Assembly (NCBI RefSeq): GCF_001640805.2
Contig: NC_066847.1
Location: 18,963,504 to 19,027,503 of the forward strand
Direction: 5' to 3'
Origin: Lates calcarifer
Lineage: Eukaryota > Chordata > Actinopteri > Centropomidae
DNA: 64,000 nt
Made by a program: the position numbers and the translations under genes. A model generated the notes under the pieces. The model searched no databases. It saw only the letters and a list, made by a program, of their open reading frames with translations, and was not told the origin of the DNA. The stretch's first letter is position 1, and the number at the start of each line of letters is the position of its first letter. Shown here in pieces: positions 1-13,908 of this stretch.

Positions 1-359
1 ACAATGGGCCCATCAATGGCCAACCTCGGCATCTTTCTGGTATGCACCAAACAAACAATTAGCTTTGTTGTGGCGTAATTGACTGGCAGGACCGGGTGGC
101 ATTTACATTCGCCCGCTGTTGCCACCCTGCCATTCGGCGGGCCGGGGTAAAAAAGAATAGGTCCATACAAGGGTGGAAGGTTGGCCACATCTCTGTGGTT
201 CGAAGACACTGCTTTTTTTTTTTCCACGGTGGCAAACTTCCAAGCAGGAGCGTTTTTTTAACATGTACGGCTGTGGAGGAAGGAGGGAAGGGAGGGTGGA
301 GTGAGGACGAGACTATAGATTTCATTATGCATGCGTGTTTTCTCATTCATTGTAGTGGT

Positions 360-425
360 GGGAAGGGGAGAGGGAGAGGGTAAGGGGTGTGTGGTGGGAG
401 GGTTGGGGGGGGTGGGGTGGGGGGG
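360..425 (+). repeat. G-rich tract with G-quadruplex potential
   Basis: The plus strand has many runs of three to eight G separated by one to three bases (GGGAAGGGGAGAGGGAGAGGG is typical), which meets the usual G3+N1-7 quadruplex pattern several times over. A CA repeat follows about 40 bp later. On the nfib sense strand it would be C-rich. Confidence 0.7.
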
Positions 426-460
426 ACAAACCAATGACATTCCGTTGTTGTAGTCCTCCT

Positions 461-462
<2 letters not shown>

Positions 463-504
<42 letters not shown>
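463..504. repeat. (CA)n microsatellite, about 21 units
   Basis: Uninterrupted CA dinucleotides. Likely length-polymorphic. Confidence 0.95.
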
Positions 505-505
<1 letters not shown>

Positions 506-598
506 GGAGCAGTCTGGGAGCGAGCCGCTATAGGCTAATGAGGTGACACTCACCGTCTGGAGACTAGCCAAAACAGTCCATTAACTCCTAGCCAGTAG

Positions 599-880
599 TT
601 AAGAGGAGAAGAAGGAGAAAGGTGGTGGTGGGGAGGGTAGAGAGGAGAAAAGAGGAGGCGGATGAGGGAGGAGGGGGGTCTTTTTTTGGGGGGGGGGCAA
701 GCGGGTGAGGTGGGCGGCTAGCCGATGGGTTGGTGGGCGGAGCATGTGAGGGGGAGAAAAAAAAGAAGAGAGTCTTTCAGGATGTGAGGGTGGGGGGTAT
801 TTCTGCAGTTTTGTAGTTGTGAATGAACCAGCGGGGTGGCTGGTAGAGGTGGGGGGCGGGGGGGGGCTGTGCACGAGTGT
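599..880 (+). repeat. Purine- and G-rich low-complexity block
   Basis: The plus strand is dominated by G and A (GGAGAAGGAGAAAGG, GGGAGGAGGGGGG and similar), including a T7G9 junction near 680-697. The opposite-strand reading frame is a proline/serine-rich artefact of this composition. Could form triplex or quadruplex structures. Confidence 0.7.
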
Positions 881-932
881 TCACTGTCTGAGATTATGCT
901 CTGTAGAGGCAGCTCTTGAGGAAAAGTAAGAC

Positions 933-955
933 TGTGTGTGTGTGTGTGTGTGTGT
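933..955. repeat. (TG)n microsatellite
   Basis: About eleven TG units, followed by a short imperfect extension. Confidence 0.9.
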
Positions 956-1396
956 TTGTGTGATGGAGCAGAGGTGGTGGGGTGGGCAGTAGATGCCGCG
1001 AAAGAGAGAGGACAAGGGAGATAGATCCAAAACCCCCCAGTCAGGCAGACAGACCTTTGACAGAGGAGCTCTGTGATTCGCCTCTTTCATCTTCAGAACC
1101 CCCCTATCCAGTCAGATAATTATGAGACAAATGCACCGGACCCCTGCTGCTTGAGTGGCAATGGGCAAGGGAGGCCAGAAACACAGAGAGAGGGTTCAAA
1201 CCTGCACGTCTCGACTGGTCCAGAGGGAGGGGGGACAGAGGGAATGAGAGATGGTGGGGGTGTTTAGGGGTCTGGGAAATTCCCCACTCTCCCAAGAGAG
1301 ACAAGTTGGCCCACAGATCATAGTTCAGGGACAGTCTGGTTGTGATACTAGCAAGGCTTAACTGCTTATAGCCTCCAATTTCCTTTAACTTCCACA

Positions 1397-1431
1397 CAAA
1401 AACACACACACACACACACATACATACACAT
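1397..1431. repeat. (CA)n microsatellite with imperfect tail
   Basis: CA units running into CATACATACACATA. Confidence 0.85.
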
Positions 1432-4400
1432 ACCCAGTTAAGAAATATTGCATTGTTTGGTTTTCATACTTTTCTGAAAATCATCTGAAATAAGCTCCTA
1501 GATTTCTGGCTTGCAGCTGGCAGAGAATGCGTCTGAACCAGTTCACAACATGTTGTTTTATTAATGTATTTGCCGGCGCTCTGGTTTGCACTGATAAGGG
1601 AGCACAGCGAACAACTGCAATGGCACCTACATCTTTATCTCACACCAACCACACTTACACCCCAACAGCCTTATCCCTGAAGCAAACAGGCATGCTAAAT
1701 TCCATTGTATTTAACTATCAAATTCAAGTTCAAATCAATTTGTAAATCTGCAAAACTACTTTGAATTTAAAGGTGATTTATGTGGAAATAATTAAAAATG
1801 TTGTGGAAATATGAAAAGAAGAAAAGAACAAGTAAAAAACAAGCTCTAATTCTATGACATCCATAGCTTTACAGTTTTTACATTTGCAGGTAAAAATAAC
1901 TTTTATTCCCTTTTCTTTTCTTCTTACAGTTTCAGAGGCAAAGTCCCTTAATTTTGACTCAGGCCTGTGTAATGCTGTGTCTGTGAGTCCTCTGCCAGTG
2001 ATGTGTCAGTGATTGTCAGCACTTACGACGACGTCAGGCCTCAGCCAAGAGGAGTTCCCACTGGCTGAAAGCAGCAGGCCAAGCCAGGGCGACTGGGTGC
2101 TCCCTCACAGGGCAAAATGGCTCTCCTCCAGCTGGGCGAGAGGCCACCGAGGATGCCTGCCACCCATCGCCACTGTTTGCACTCCCTGAGCTCTGCCAAG
2201 CGAGCAGCGGTAAAACGCACACAAACACACGCGCACGCGCGCACCTTAAACTGGGGACGTGGAAGGAATTATCCGATCATAGAATGCCACCACATCTAAG
2301 ACCAGATCTTGGCCCAAAACAGACAAAGAAAACAAAGCGTGCACTCATTCAGACGATTTTGCTGGCACTGCTCCCCTGGAACGGGACATAGGGTGGAGAA
2401 GGGGGGGGGGAATCAACCACAGAGTTTAATGTGTCATTACAAGCATAAAAACAGACTACTGACATTGCCAACAGATGTCGAGCCAGTTTATTTTTGCCAT
2501 TACAATTCCAGTAGGGAATGAAGCAGCAGGTGCAAAAGAACACAGTCTTGTAGCTTTCTTCTTTACTATCCAGGCTACTGTGCTGCTGCATCATCACTTC
2601 TCCTGATCTTATATTCAGACATGCATCATGGGGATAGGTCTGGGTATCAAACCTAAATCCTTTTGTGGTACTGACAAAAATCTGTCTGTAGCAAACCTGT
2701 CAAGGACCAAAACCTGGCACTGAGTGTCTGTTTAGATTTGTAATGTTGTTTGTTTATAATCTGATCAGATATATTGTAGGTATTGGCACTGGCACCCACA
2801 TGTGGATTAGATATTACTTGGGTACCACATGGGTAAGAATGGAACGTTATGGTAAAGTCTAGCGCAATGTTCAACAGTCTTAGCTCTAATAATGCCCACA
2901 CTATTCTGAACTCCCTACTCCCAATAGTGCAGTAATGATGAAAAGATGTTTTAACTCTTTAGGGTGTAAGTTGTTCAGATGTTGGAGAGGAGCTTGTTGG
3001 CAGTTTAAAAGCCGGCTGCCTGCCGCATGGCCAGTAAAACCCCTCCTTTCCTGTTAATGAGCCTAGAGACGGGGCTTTCGGAGGCCCCCAGTCAGAGCTG
3101 GCCTGAATCAAAGCATCAGTGGGGATCGGGGCTCGGGGCCAAGAGGGTTTCTTGAGGGAGTGGGGTTCGGGTGTCTCCACTGGCACAAGACCAGGGAGAG
3201 AAGCTTTTAGGGCTACAAGGGAAATTATAGGAGTAATTTCACTAAAACCGCTGCTCTTATAAAGAAAAGCGTTGGCGGTTCTTGTGGAATCACTGCACCA
3301 GGTAAGTGCTCATTTGGTGAGCCATAGTCAGATGCAGAGCAGTGGTTTTTAAAAAACAGCATCATAAAACAGGTTCTCACATAACTCAAGAGGGAGTGAC
3401 AGCGGCTGTGCCCGCCACAAGGTCAGAGTGTTGGCAGTCATCCAGAGACAGTGGAGCTCCTCTGCTCCTCATGGACCCTCCAACTGTCTGGAGATATCCA
3501 GCTAACAGCAGTGAAGGTGCAAACCGTCTTTGCTCTTTGTGGTTGTAGGTCCCAGATGCACAATTTAAACACAAACATCCAGAGACTCAATACAGTCAAC
3601 AGCCCGTCACTTACCACATAAAAGCACCATATAATCATGACAAAACATCTTGGTCTTACAGGAGATCAGAATGCAAATCTAATCTCTCAGGGTTAACGGA
3701 GTATTCCCTCTGCCACACCACAAGCGTATGATTTATAAATCATACTTAAGTGCATGCTAAGCGAAATATTCACAGCCAGAGAGAGAAAGCGAGAGAGAGA
3801 GAGAACTCTATTCCACATTCCTGGCAGAAAAACAGAGAGCAAATCTGTTCTGTGCTACTAAGGCCTGCTGGGGCAGCCCCCTCTGCCACTGCAGCAATAA
3901 CAACATGTGGTTTGGCTGCACAGCACCAGTTTACAGTGGGAAGAGGAGAGGCGCTAAATTAATTTCAGATTCTGTTGTTTGAGAGTCATAAACAATGTTA
4001 TAGCAAAGCATGGCATCCAGAGAGGGAGCTGCAGTGTTTGGTCACATGTTTAGAAGACATTACATCAGTAGCTTCTCAGGGCTTTGGGAATATATCATTA
4101 TCACTGCCTGTACTGAGATATTACAAATCAAATTTGTATAGCAAACTGAGGTCACATTTAGCACACTGTACCTGTTGCAGGCATGCTGTGTCCTCAGGCA
4201 TGGCAAGCCTGGTCCTCCCTCGCTATTTAGGATGAGAATGTAAAGAGCCTTTGTTTCAAAATTATTTGTGGTTTGTTGGCAAAATGTTGGAGTAATACTT
4301 AGAACAAAGGCATATGTCTTTAGGCCTCACCTGACAGGTTTCTGTTTGTTTGCAGGTATCTTGAACGTTGTGGTTTTGTGATTACATTCTCACTCTGATA

Positions 4401-6595
4401 AAGTTAAGAAGGGAAGGCTTTTTGTTAAAGCAAGTTTAAGACAAGCTGTCCTCGGAGCTCTGCTTCAGCCTTTCCCACGAGGCTCCCAAACCATAATCTC
4501 TTGAAATATTTGCACAGATGACGGCAGCACTCGGCTGTTTTGACATGGAGCGGCATGAGCAAGATCTAGCAGTCACTTTTTCCATCACTTTTCAGTTCAG
4601 GAACAGGAATTCCCCTTTTCCCGCTTTTCCCTGTAACCCGCCCGCACGCCTCCCACCAGCCTGTATAACCCTCCCAGCACTCCTTCCTCCACTTCCTTAG
4701 CCTGCTAGGATTTGTCCACTCAGGGCCACACCACAGGGGCCTTTACACCCACCTCACAGCCAGCTCCCACAGCCCTTGCTTTCCACTCGCTCAAGCATGT
4801 TGTTTTCACTTTATCTGAGATGCCAAAAGTTCGCTCACTGAGATCAGAGGTGGGTGGGAGGGCAAATAGGGTTAGGGTAAATAGTGCACTGGGATTAGGA
4901 GAGAGATGGTTCCTGTGCTGCCTTGTTCAGCTCAGGAAGGCGAGCGTGGCAATCAGGGCTGCACTGTTAATGTTTTATATTTCTGGCCGGGTCATCACTA
5001 TGCTGCGAGCAACACACTATAGAAGTGGGTTATGTTTGCATTCGACTGGGATTTGATTGTCTCGTTCATCACAGCTGCTCACCCACACCCCCACTGATGT
5101 GGCAAGCAGCACAAAAATATACAGTACATATGCTCACACACTCACACAGATTTTCCGTTTTATCTCCCTTAAACTCCAGGCAGTCAAATGTTAATAGAAA
5201 TATTGTGCTGTCATCATATGCGTTGATGATGTTTGCCCCCAAGTGCTTTTCCATTGTCTGAAGTCCTCCAAACTCCTCAACCAGTTATCTTTCTCTGTGC
5301 TCTTACTTGTTCTTCCTGCCATTTTAATGTAGTTACATGCTAAACATACTATCCTAAATCTATGCTTTGTTTTCATTCTGCTAAATTAAGTAACAAAAAT
5401 GCCAAACTATACATTGTTCAGCCTGAAAACATTTAAGGATTTCAGTTGTTTCACATTACTATTACTATAGTTGAATTTGGTGTGGAATCGGTCCAAAGGC
5501 CATAAAAACATAATCTCCTGATACTAGCCTCAGTGTTGCATCATGGGAACTGGAAAGAATATCAAAGGGCCACCACTGGAGCAGACTCTATAATCCCCCT
5601 CCTGGCAAGCATCTACATATATACATCTCCTCTTGCCTGGGTTTTTTTTCTCCTGAGGGCCTGCTTGAATGTGCATGTGCATGTAGAAAACCATATCTCT
5701 TTGCTGACACTGACAGCACAACAGGCTTGTTGCAGTCACTGCTCTCGCAAGGTTGGCAGCCCTGCAGAAACACTTCCCATTTGCGGTGCGGGGCTTGGTC
5801 CAAGCCACTTGAACTTGGCAGGGCTTACCTGGAACAGCCTACCCGTAGGACTGCCACAGACTCTCCCCCTCAGCCAAGGCAGGAGGCCTCACTACAACAG
5901 CTGAAGTCAGCCACACCTCCAGAAAACTGGCTACAACTGACTTTCAGGTATTCATCAAGGAAGAAGGATGTGATATGTTTTCATCAACCTTTCCCTGTTG
6001 AGCTGGTTGAACTACTTTTCAGCAAGTGCCTTTGATTAAAATAACACACCAGTGTTAGGTATAAGCACTGAGATAGAACATCCAAATATTTTTTGCAGTA
6101 TAATATATCAGAATTGTGGAGGAACTTGTTTTTTAACTGTAAAAAAGTTGATGAAATGCTGCAGGGTGGTACATACAGTACAGAGGCTACAGTACCTTTC
6201 ACAAAGGACAGAATTGTGCTTACAAGGTGACTTTTTTTATCAATTGAGAGAGAATTACACAGATCGTATGACACCATATGGAATTCTTTTTACACATAAT
6301 GTATTTCCTTTGCAGGCACTGTGAAAGGCGAGGCCTACAGGGAGTCCTCTTTAGGAGGAGGGGAGGAAAAAAAAAGCTGTATGTATGGTGAGGAGGGAAA
6401 GGGGTGGGGGGGTCGAGGGGTTTAGTGGGGCGGTCCAAGCACGCTCAGCGAAAATATGCCTCATGCACTCGTTGAACTTGGGGCCTGCGCGGGCTTCTCT
6501 CAAGGTTACAGGAGAGGCCTGTGCAGAGAGAAGAGCAGGAGAAAGAAACCATGCAGCAGCAGTCCACACGCAACAAGGTTTCCACTGGACTCCAT

Positions 6596-6596
<1 letters not shown>

Positions 6597-6626
<30 letters not shown>
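6597..6626. repeat. Poly-T run of 30
   Basis: Thirty consecutive T on the plus strand, so A-rich in the nfib sense direction. No adjacent retroposon body was recognised. Confidence 0.9.
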
Positions 6627-6630
<4 letters not shown>

Positions 6631-9600
6631 CTTTCACTTTGAGAAATGCTTTATTTTCAGTTTCTTGTGAATGCAAAAAGTTGTAATAATCAAAAACTTG
6701 TGACATAACATTTATCTATCTCGTTAATAGTATCTCAACCGCTCATTTAGTCACTGACTGTCACTGAGTCTTACTGCTGAATGTCTGTTGCTCAGATAAC
6801 AGAAGCAGCGAGCGATCGCCTTTGACACCGGGTTTCCTTCCCTCCTCGGAGCCTGCCGGGACCCAGGCCATGTATCCGCTGCCGCACCCCTGAGCCCTCG
6901 ACCACACAAAGGTAGGAAGCTGCCGCCAGAGCAGGGCGCATTGTGACGAGCCCACTAAATCACCTCTCGTTTTATCCACCGCTTATTTACGCACATTTCG
7001 CCAGAGGAAACCATAAAGACAACAAGGCCTAGTAAAGAGTGCTTGCTGGAAAGAAGGGACAGGCTATTAGCTAATTGAATGATAAGGACAGTTAGGATAT
7101 ACAAGGTTTTGATGTGATACATACACGTACAAAGAAAATGATACATTCATGACACATGCACAATGCAATCGAATGTAACCTAGTACAAAAGCACTGCAAT
7201 AAATACACTGTACAGAGCAAACATTAACGTTTGATTGTTAGAACTGTGCCAGAGAAGTGCTGACTCATCCATATAACTTCTGAGCTCATAATCTTTACTG
7301 ATGCACAGCATTACATTATGTCTAAAACTATATCACAGGTTGGGGGACAAAACAAAACATTGAGGACAGCTTGTAATGTTCTTTTTTCCATGATACAGCT
7401 GAAACAAAATATTAGATCCACTTCTAACACTGATAATATATAGTATAACCACAAAAAGTAAAATCTCTAATACTGTCCCACAAACTCATGGCTGAATTGT
7501 ACAAGATTATACAGGTATGTTTATAATGTATCCACTGTTTTAATAGTATGATGATTTCATGACTATAAATCAGTACAATGCATAGTAATTGCACATGTAA
7601 TGGTACATGCATTTAGGACTGTAAAATCAACATGTCAGAAAAGGGGTCAAAGGGCAATAGGTAGTAAACGCTCAGCTGAATGAATTGGTCACTTTGCCTT
7701 TCCCCAAGAATTAGCAGGCCATTAGCACCTCATAAAAAGGCCACTTCCCTGCTTTACAACAGATTAGGCCTGCTTTCATACAAACAGCCAAGCAAAGTGA
7801 TCCACTGCCATCACATAGAGTATAGAAAACAGAGTTCTGGCGTATGTAGAGGCAAAAAACCACAGTGGAATTATGTCTCCACAGCCTACTTCAATGCACA
7901 GATATTACTTTGATATAAGCTTATTAAAGGAACCAAAAACATTTCTTCACAGTCAATCAGTCGGCTAATTTTCCAAAAAAAACAAAAAAAAACAAATTAG
8001 CATAAGATGAAGTGGGTCATTCTCATGTCTTGATTAAAGTAGGCCTCGGCTTTGCCCAAGTGGCCGAGCAGCAGACTGCAAGTTCAGCTGTGAGCACCGA
8101 AGGCCTTATCGAGCCGCTTTCGTAAACAAGAGGAGGAGGGGAAAAAAATAGCCCCCGTCGAACATAATAAAGGAAGCTTCAAAGCGGCTACAGAAGAGAA
8201 TCAGTCGGAGTATTAGAAGCCACTTGGGGTTGTCAACGTGATGGCTTAGATGTCACTGGAGAACATCTTCATGGACGTAAAGCGGGCAAACAAATTAAGA
8301 GGGATGAGCTCGTACTTGGTGGATTAGTTTTAGATTTATGGAGGCAACTTGGAGCCAGTGCAGAGTGGAGAGAAAACAAGTCCGTCAAAGCTGAGAAGAC
8401 ATCCACACAGTTAGTGACTAAAGCACCTTTGCATAATCGTTGATAAAGTAATGAAGTTTAAGCATGTCTCACAATGTGAGACTTATTACAGAGTTATTTG
8501 ACTGTGGATCTGGGAACATTACAAACCAGCTTGACAGAGCACTTCTCATTAATGATGACTGTAACCTCATTCCCCTTAGTTAACCTTGGCAACTGTAGTA
8601 CAGTCTGTTCTCTAAACAACTGTAAGTATGACAGTATGTGTGGCTTGTGTGTCCTGATAGCAGCTTACGTATACTGAGCAGTAGCCCTGCGGCAAGTACA
8701 CGCTCTCACCGGCACTTCATAGAACAGGGGTGTGGTGCAGGTGCTATGCGAGGAGTGTGGAGGAACCTATACAGTAGACTCCAGATGTTAAGTTCATGAA
8801 ATGCAAATGAAGAGCAATTTACAAAAACTGAACTGCTGGAGGCGCAAATTTAACTCGTCTAAGAAAAGATGGGAGCAAACCTCAGAATATTTCAATGACT
8901 TGATGATTTCAGCAGTTGAATTCCATTCTCGGCTGCGGCGACTAATACAGCGCCAGGTCCTGAGTAAGCCCAAGACACTCAGCAACCCAAATGTGAGACG
9001 ATGGGAAATGCACATGCATGAGTATTTTTAGGCCAGTGCAATTTCCCTGTGACACATTTACTGCAAAGGACCTCAAGAGTGATAACATGCACAAACCGCA
9101 GTGAGCTGAGGAGAGTGACAGCAATACTTGGAGCCACAGGAGAGACAGGCCAATTAATGCCAAGAAGTCCTCCGAGTACAGCCCTCTGTATAATCCCACA
9201 ACCTACTTTATGGGGAACGCTCCCCTCTTTCGCTGATGTGTGGATCATTAATCACATTTCATATCAAACGCCTATCCCTTGCCACAAATATTCATTCCCA
9301 AAACTCGGAGCTATGTATGTCAAATACTCCTCTTCACCAGAGCAAGCTATTCAAACTTTCCATGACCAATTATCAAGAGAGAGAGGAGCTGGTTAAAGTG
9401 TATGAAATGTTTATTTTTGAAAAAACACCCAAATCTGGAGAGTAATACTTTTCAGCTGAAGTACCTCTATACTAGTATTTCTACACTACCATGTGAAAAG
9501 GCTGAAAATACACTTATGAAAAGACCTTGCCAACATCATTAAAAGAAGAAAAAAGTATGATGGTTTTAACTTCAATTTAACCAATTCCACTTAAAGCCGA

Positions 9601-9939
9601 GCTCTCAAAATTCTCGCTCAGCACGCAGAACTGGCACTTGAGACATGAAAGGGCAGCTGCGACGTTTGGTTTACATTATATCTTAGTGGTTTCCACATTG
9701 TGGCCAGGGGATAAGCATCAGGAGAGGTTTATCTCTGTCACAGTGCTCTATGGAATATGTAAACACTATGTGTAATCAGTGCTGCAGTGAAATGGAGTGC
9801 AGGGGGGGGGTGTGTGGGAAAGTGAAGTGCTTTAGGAATAAGCCGCCATCTTACTCCTTGAGCTCAAGAGAAGATAAGACATAGGAGGGAAAGCTGCAGA
9901 ACCCCTAACACTATATGTTGGGTTTTTACATTTTACAGA

Positions 9940-9957
9940 TTTTTTTTTTTTTTTTTT
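9940..9957. repeat. Poly-T run of 18
   Basis: Homopolymer followed by CAG. It resembles a 3' splice site on the plus strand, but no exon follows. Confidence 0.85.
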
Positions 9958-12900
9958 CAGTTAGAAAGATGAACAAAATTAGCAAGTCTTACGCAAGTAG
10001 CATTGTTGGTAACTTAGGAGTCCTCATCTCCTCTGTCTCTTGGCTTAACTGTGTCAGCTTGTCTTTGTCCCTGTCACCCACCCTGTGAGGCAGCGGCGCT
10101 CCTTTTTGTAGGAGACTGGTACTCGTTTTAGACGAAGAGCCTCTCTCCCGTCTAGAGCCCAAGTTTTAATATGGTGTCCAATCAAAAGTGATTAAGCATC
10201 GGAGAGCACAAACAATGCTGGCCCTTAAATCTCTGTGAACCCTCTTTCACTGGAGCGAATGAAAGAGCACTCTGTCTGCAGCAGCAGATGACAGACGCGC
10301 GCTTGAAGATAAGTCTTCTCCATGAGCCCTTATCCTTCGAACACCCGCCGTCCAACCAAATAAAGAAATAAATAAAAAGATTACAAAACGCCAAATACAA
10401 CAGAATGGGATCCCACCTTAAAGGCTTCAATGGGGAAGTGAAGGGTGTACTTTGCCAGTAAATGTTCCCATTTACAGCAAAGTGCCTCGAGATGATACCT
10501 AAACCCAGTGGCACCAGACATGCCAAGTTGAGTGAGTGAGCCACCATGGATAACTCAGCTGAAAGGAATTCAGCTGAGAACAGAGGACAAACAGAGTCAA
10601 ACATACATGCACATACAAAGACAACGCAGGAAACAAAAGCCTGTAAACATATAAGCATGAACACAACCTCCAACAGTAAATCACTAATAAAATCAACCCA
10701 CTGCCTGAAGTACAGTATTTTTTACATGAAAAAGAATTATTCCACAAAAGTAAATTTCCCGCAAATCATCATGTCTCCCACATAAATTACCAACAATCAC
10801 AATGCATGATGTATGCTGCATGTAACACAACACCCTGAACTAATGCATTAGATGCATGTGGTTGCTTCAAGACATACGGCAGCATGAAGATTTAAGAAAA
10901 GCTGGATACTTAACTAATGCCAAGAGGATACTGTTCGTGCTGTGCCTTTTTAAAACGCCAAGAGCGAGAGTAGTGTTGCAGCTTACGATGACACGGCGGC
11001 TGGACAAATGTTTCATCATTAATGTAATATGAACATGAGACGGTGTTCCCTTAATACATGTTTTCAGCTCATGTAATGCAATCGTACATCTGGTAAACCT
11101 ACATTTGTACTTGGGCTGGCTGGGGAAAAATATTGGCTGAGTTCAGTCAGGCCTGGGTTTAGCATTCAAATCGGATGTTTATTATTATAAAATATAAGAC
11201 ATAATTTTATAAAATTTGCCTCCAAATTATTACAGTATTGCAGTACCCAAATGGCAGCATTAGGAGGACTCTATTAGGCCATATGAGGCACTGAATAACC
11301 ACATACACATGCAGACGCATTTACAAACTTGAAACAGAGAGAAGCAGACAAGCATCATCACTCAGAGGTCATGAGAGGGAGGAGCTGGCGCTATGACAAC
11401 AAGACATCAGCCGTCTGCAGCCTGCTGCCGTCAACAAGTCAGCATGAGCACTACCATCTGACTGGGCTTTCCCAACACTGCCCCCATGCACTCAGCCAAA
11501 ACTAGCTATAGCTGCTGCCGTTACTGGCTCCTGCTTTCAATTTCACTAGAATGGGCCAAGTAATGGCTTCAGCATTTTGTGGTCTGCCGACACATATGGT
11601 CCATGTAGCAATCTGGTCCTGCCCCACAGCCCCCACACCCCCTCCACCGCTTCCATCGATGGTTTTTGGGACATGCAGGGAGATGTGGGCAGAGGGAGAC
11701 AGACACACAGCCCCAGGGGCTGGCCACAGTTATGGCGAGGCATGTATGGGCCTTGTTATGACTGCCATGAGATTTGGGCTCCAGCAGGTCACCGCTGCAA
11801 TCAGCGTTTTACCACACGAGTGTGGAATCAACCAAATAGCACTTGTTCATTTGTACCAGCAAGGTTCAGGTCTTTTGGAAATAAAATGTGTAGGAGGTGC
11901 TGCACTAAATCTCCTGTTGTCTACAAAAGGCTCCTGGTTACACAAGTCTCACACTTGAATTTAATCTGATGTCTAGGCAATACACTTTATTCAAACTGCG
12001 TTTTTCCATCCACTGGTGGCAGGGTGAAAAAGTTATGCATCTTTCCCACAGATAGGTATGGCCATATCAGGAAACAAACCCAGACATTCGACCAAATGAG
12101 GAGAAGCTCACTAAATATTAGAATAGCCTTCCATCAACCCTAACAGCCCCCAAGAAATAATATTAACAGTTAAAAAAAGGTTTTTTCAACTGCTCACAGG
12201 AATGACCACATTAACCTTCTCTTTATCACTTACGTCACCACTCATGCCATTGCTGGTAGTTAGGCTACCACTGCTGTTGGCCCTATCTGACTGTATGACC
12301 TAGATTAAAGGTTATTTGCTCAAGTCACAGAGGCAGCTCCTTCGGCTCGCCCTTGTTGGGTTTCCTTATCTGGTTTTGTCTGGACAAATCTTGGACACAA
12401 AGCGCCCATTTTGTGCTCCTCTCTGGAGATCCTGTTACAGTGTTCCAGACACGACGCGGTCCACCAGCGGTGCCTTTGGGAGCACAGCGTTTGGCGGGGC
12501 AGCGCGATTAGCTGCTTCCTCAACTTCAAGCATATGATACATGTGCACTCCTCTTACGTCTCCGAGCGCGCTTTTGTGCCATTATGGGGTAAAATGATCA
12601 GTAACGGGGTTAAATGATGTCATACTGTGAGAATTCAGATAACTCCCAACCCTGTTACCAACCAAAGAAAATATACAAGTTGATCCAACAGTGCTTCAGG
12701 ATTCCCCAAAGTCCACATTCTGATTGCTATAATAACTGCAATATTGCTCAAGCACCTTCAGCTTGTCAATACTTGAGATATACCAGGTAATTTTCATGTC
12801 AATTTCCTGCACAATTTAAGATGGGATGCAAAACATACAGTAAATTCCTGAATCAAAACATGACAAATGATTGTTAATTTTCACAGTATGATAACCCTCT

Positions 12901-13623
12901 TGGAAACTAAGAAAAATATTATCAAGTTGTTATTTGTCAGTGGTACTGATGGAAATAACTAAGCGTCTCCATCCGTCAACACACATGCACAGTGAGTGTG
13001 TACAGATGCCTTGAGGTTGATCTAGTGGCCTTATTCCTCCTGTGCTCCAGAAGGACAAAGTACAACTAAGAGAGTGAGCGAGAGAGGCAGGGAGAGTGAG
13101 AGAGAAAAGAGTAGTGTTCGCTGACCTCATTCTGACAACAAGCCCGGGAAGAGCCTTTCCCTGGAACCGTTTCGCAATACCACTGTTGTTTATACAGGTG
13201 GTGGGTGAGTCGAGCGAGATATGCAGAGAGCATGCATTTTGCAACACCTCATTATGAATACTAAACACATGCAGCATGTCAAATCACACAGGCACACACA
13301 TACACAAGCTCTTTATCCCTGGTCCAAAGAGTGGCTCGAGTTTCATTTTTAGTTGTGACATTTGCAGGGGATGCGTCATTTTGCAGGCTGCAGCCAATTC
13401 ATCGCTCTCTGTTTGAATTTCAAAGTCAAGTTCCTTTACGCGATCCAAGAGCTGTCAAACACTACTGTCCTCGGGTATCGTCCAGTGAGTGCTCGCCTCC
13501 TGGAACGGAGGCCTCTGGTTGGCTCGTATGTTTGGCTGCGGGGCCGTCTCCTGCAACAACATCCACTTGGCCAGAGTTCAGGCCCGTGGAAGGCTACAAT
13601 AGCCCAAAGGTGGCTGCCCAGAC

Positions 13624-13637
13624 CATTGTTTATGCAA
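13624..13637 (+). promoter_or_regulatory. SOX-POU-like composite motif
   Basis: CATTGTTTATGCAA joins a SOX core (CATTGT) to an octamer-like half (ATGCAA) with one extra T relative to the classic composite (CATTGTTATGCAAAT). It lies in the GC-balanced segment 13350-13700 of nfib intron 2. Motif match only. Function is inferred from the neural expression known for nfib. Confidence 0.35.
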
Positions 13638-13862
13638 CAGCACACTACTGCCAGGTTAAAGGGAAAAGAGCAAGACAGTGGATAAATATGGAGGGCCCCT
13701 GCCTGAAACAGAGTCATGCTTTCTTTTAATCTTTCCTGCACAAATACAGTAGTTCGTAAGAGATTTTTTAGAGGTTGTTCGTAACATCACATTGCATATT
13801 TAAAGTACTGTCATCTCTTAGTAAAATTCTGCTGCTCTGCAATTACAGTCTGTGTGAATAAC

Positions 13863-13908
13863 ACTATTAATAAACATTATATTAATAACTATTAATAAAC
13901 ATTATATT
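13863..13908 (+). repeat. Two-copy AT-rich direct repeat, 25-bp period
   Basis: A 21-bp AT-rich unit beginning ACTATTAATAAACAT occurs at 13863 and again, identically, at 13888. Confidence 0.85.

Noticed and set aside
10182..10673. Minus-strand 163-codon open frame with hydrophobic stretches
   Set aside because: Hydrophobicity follows from T-rich codons. It has no homology I recognise, and no exon boundaries.
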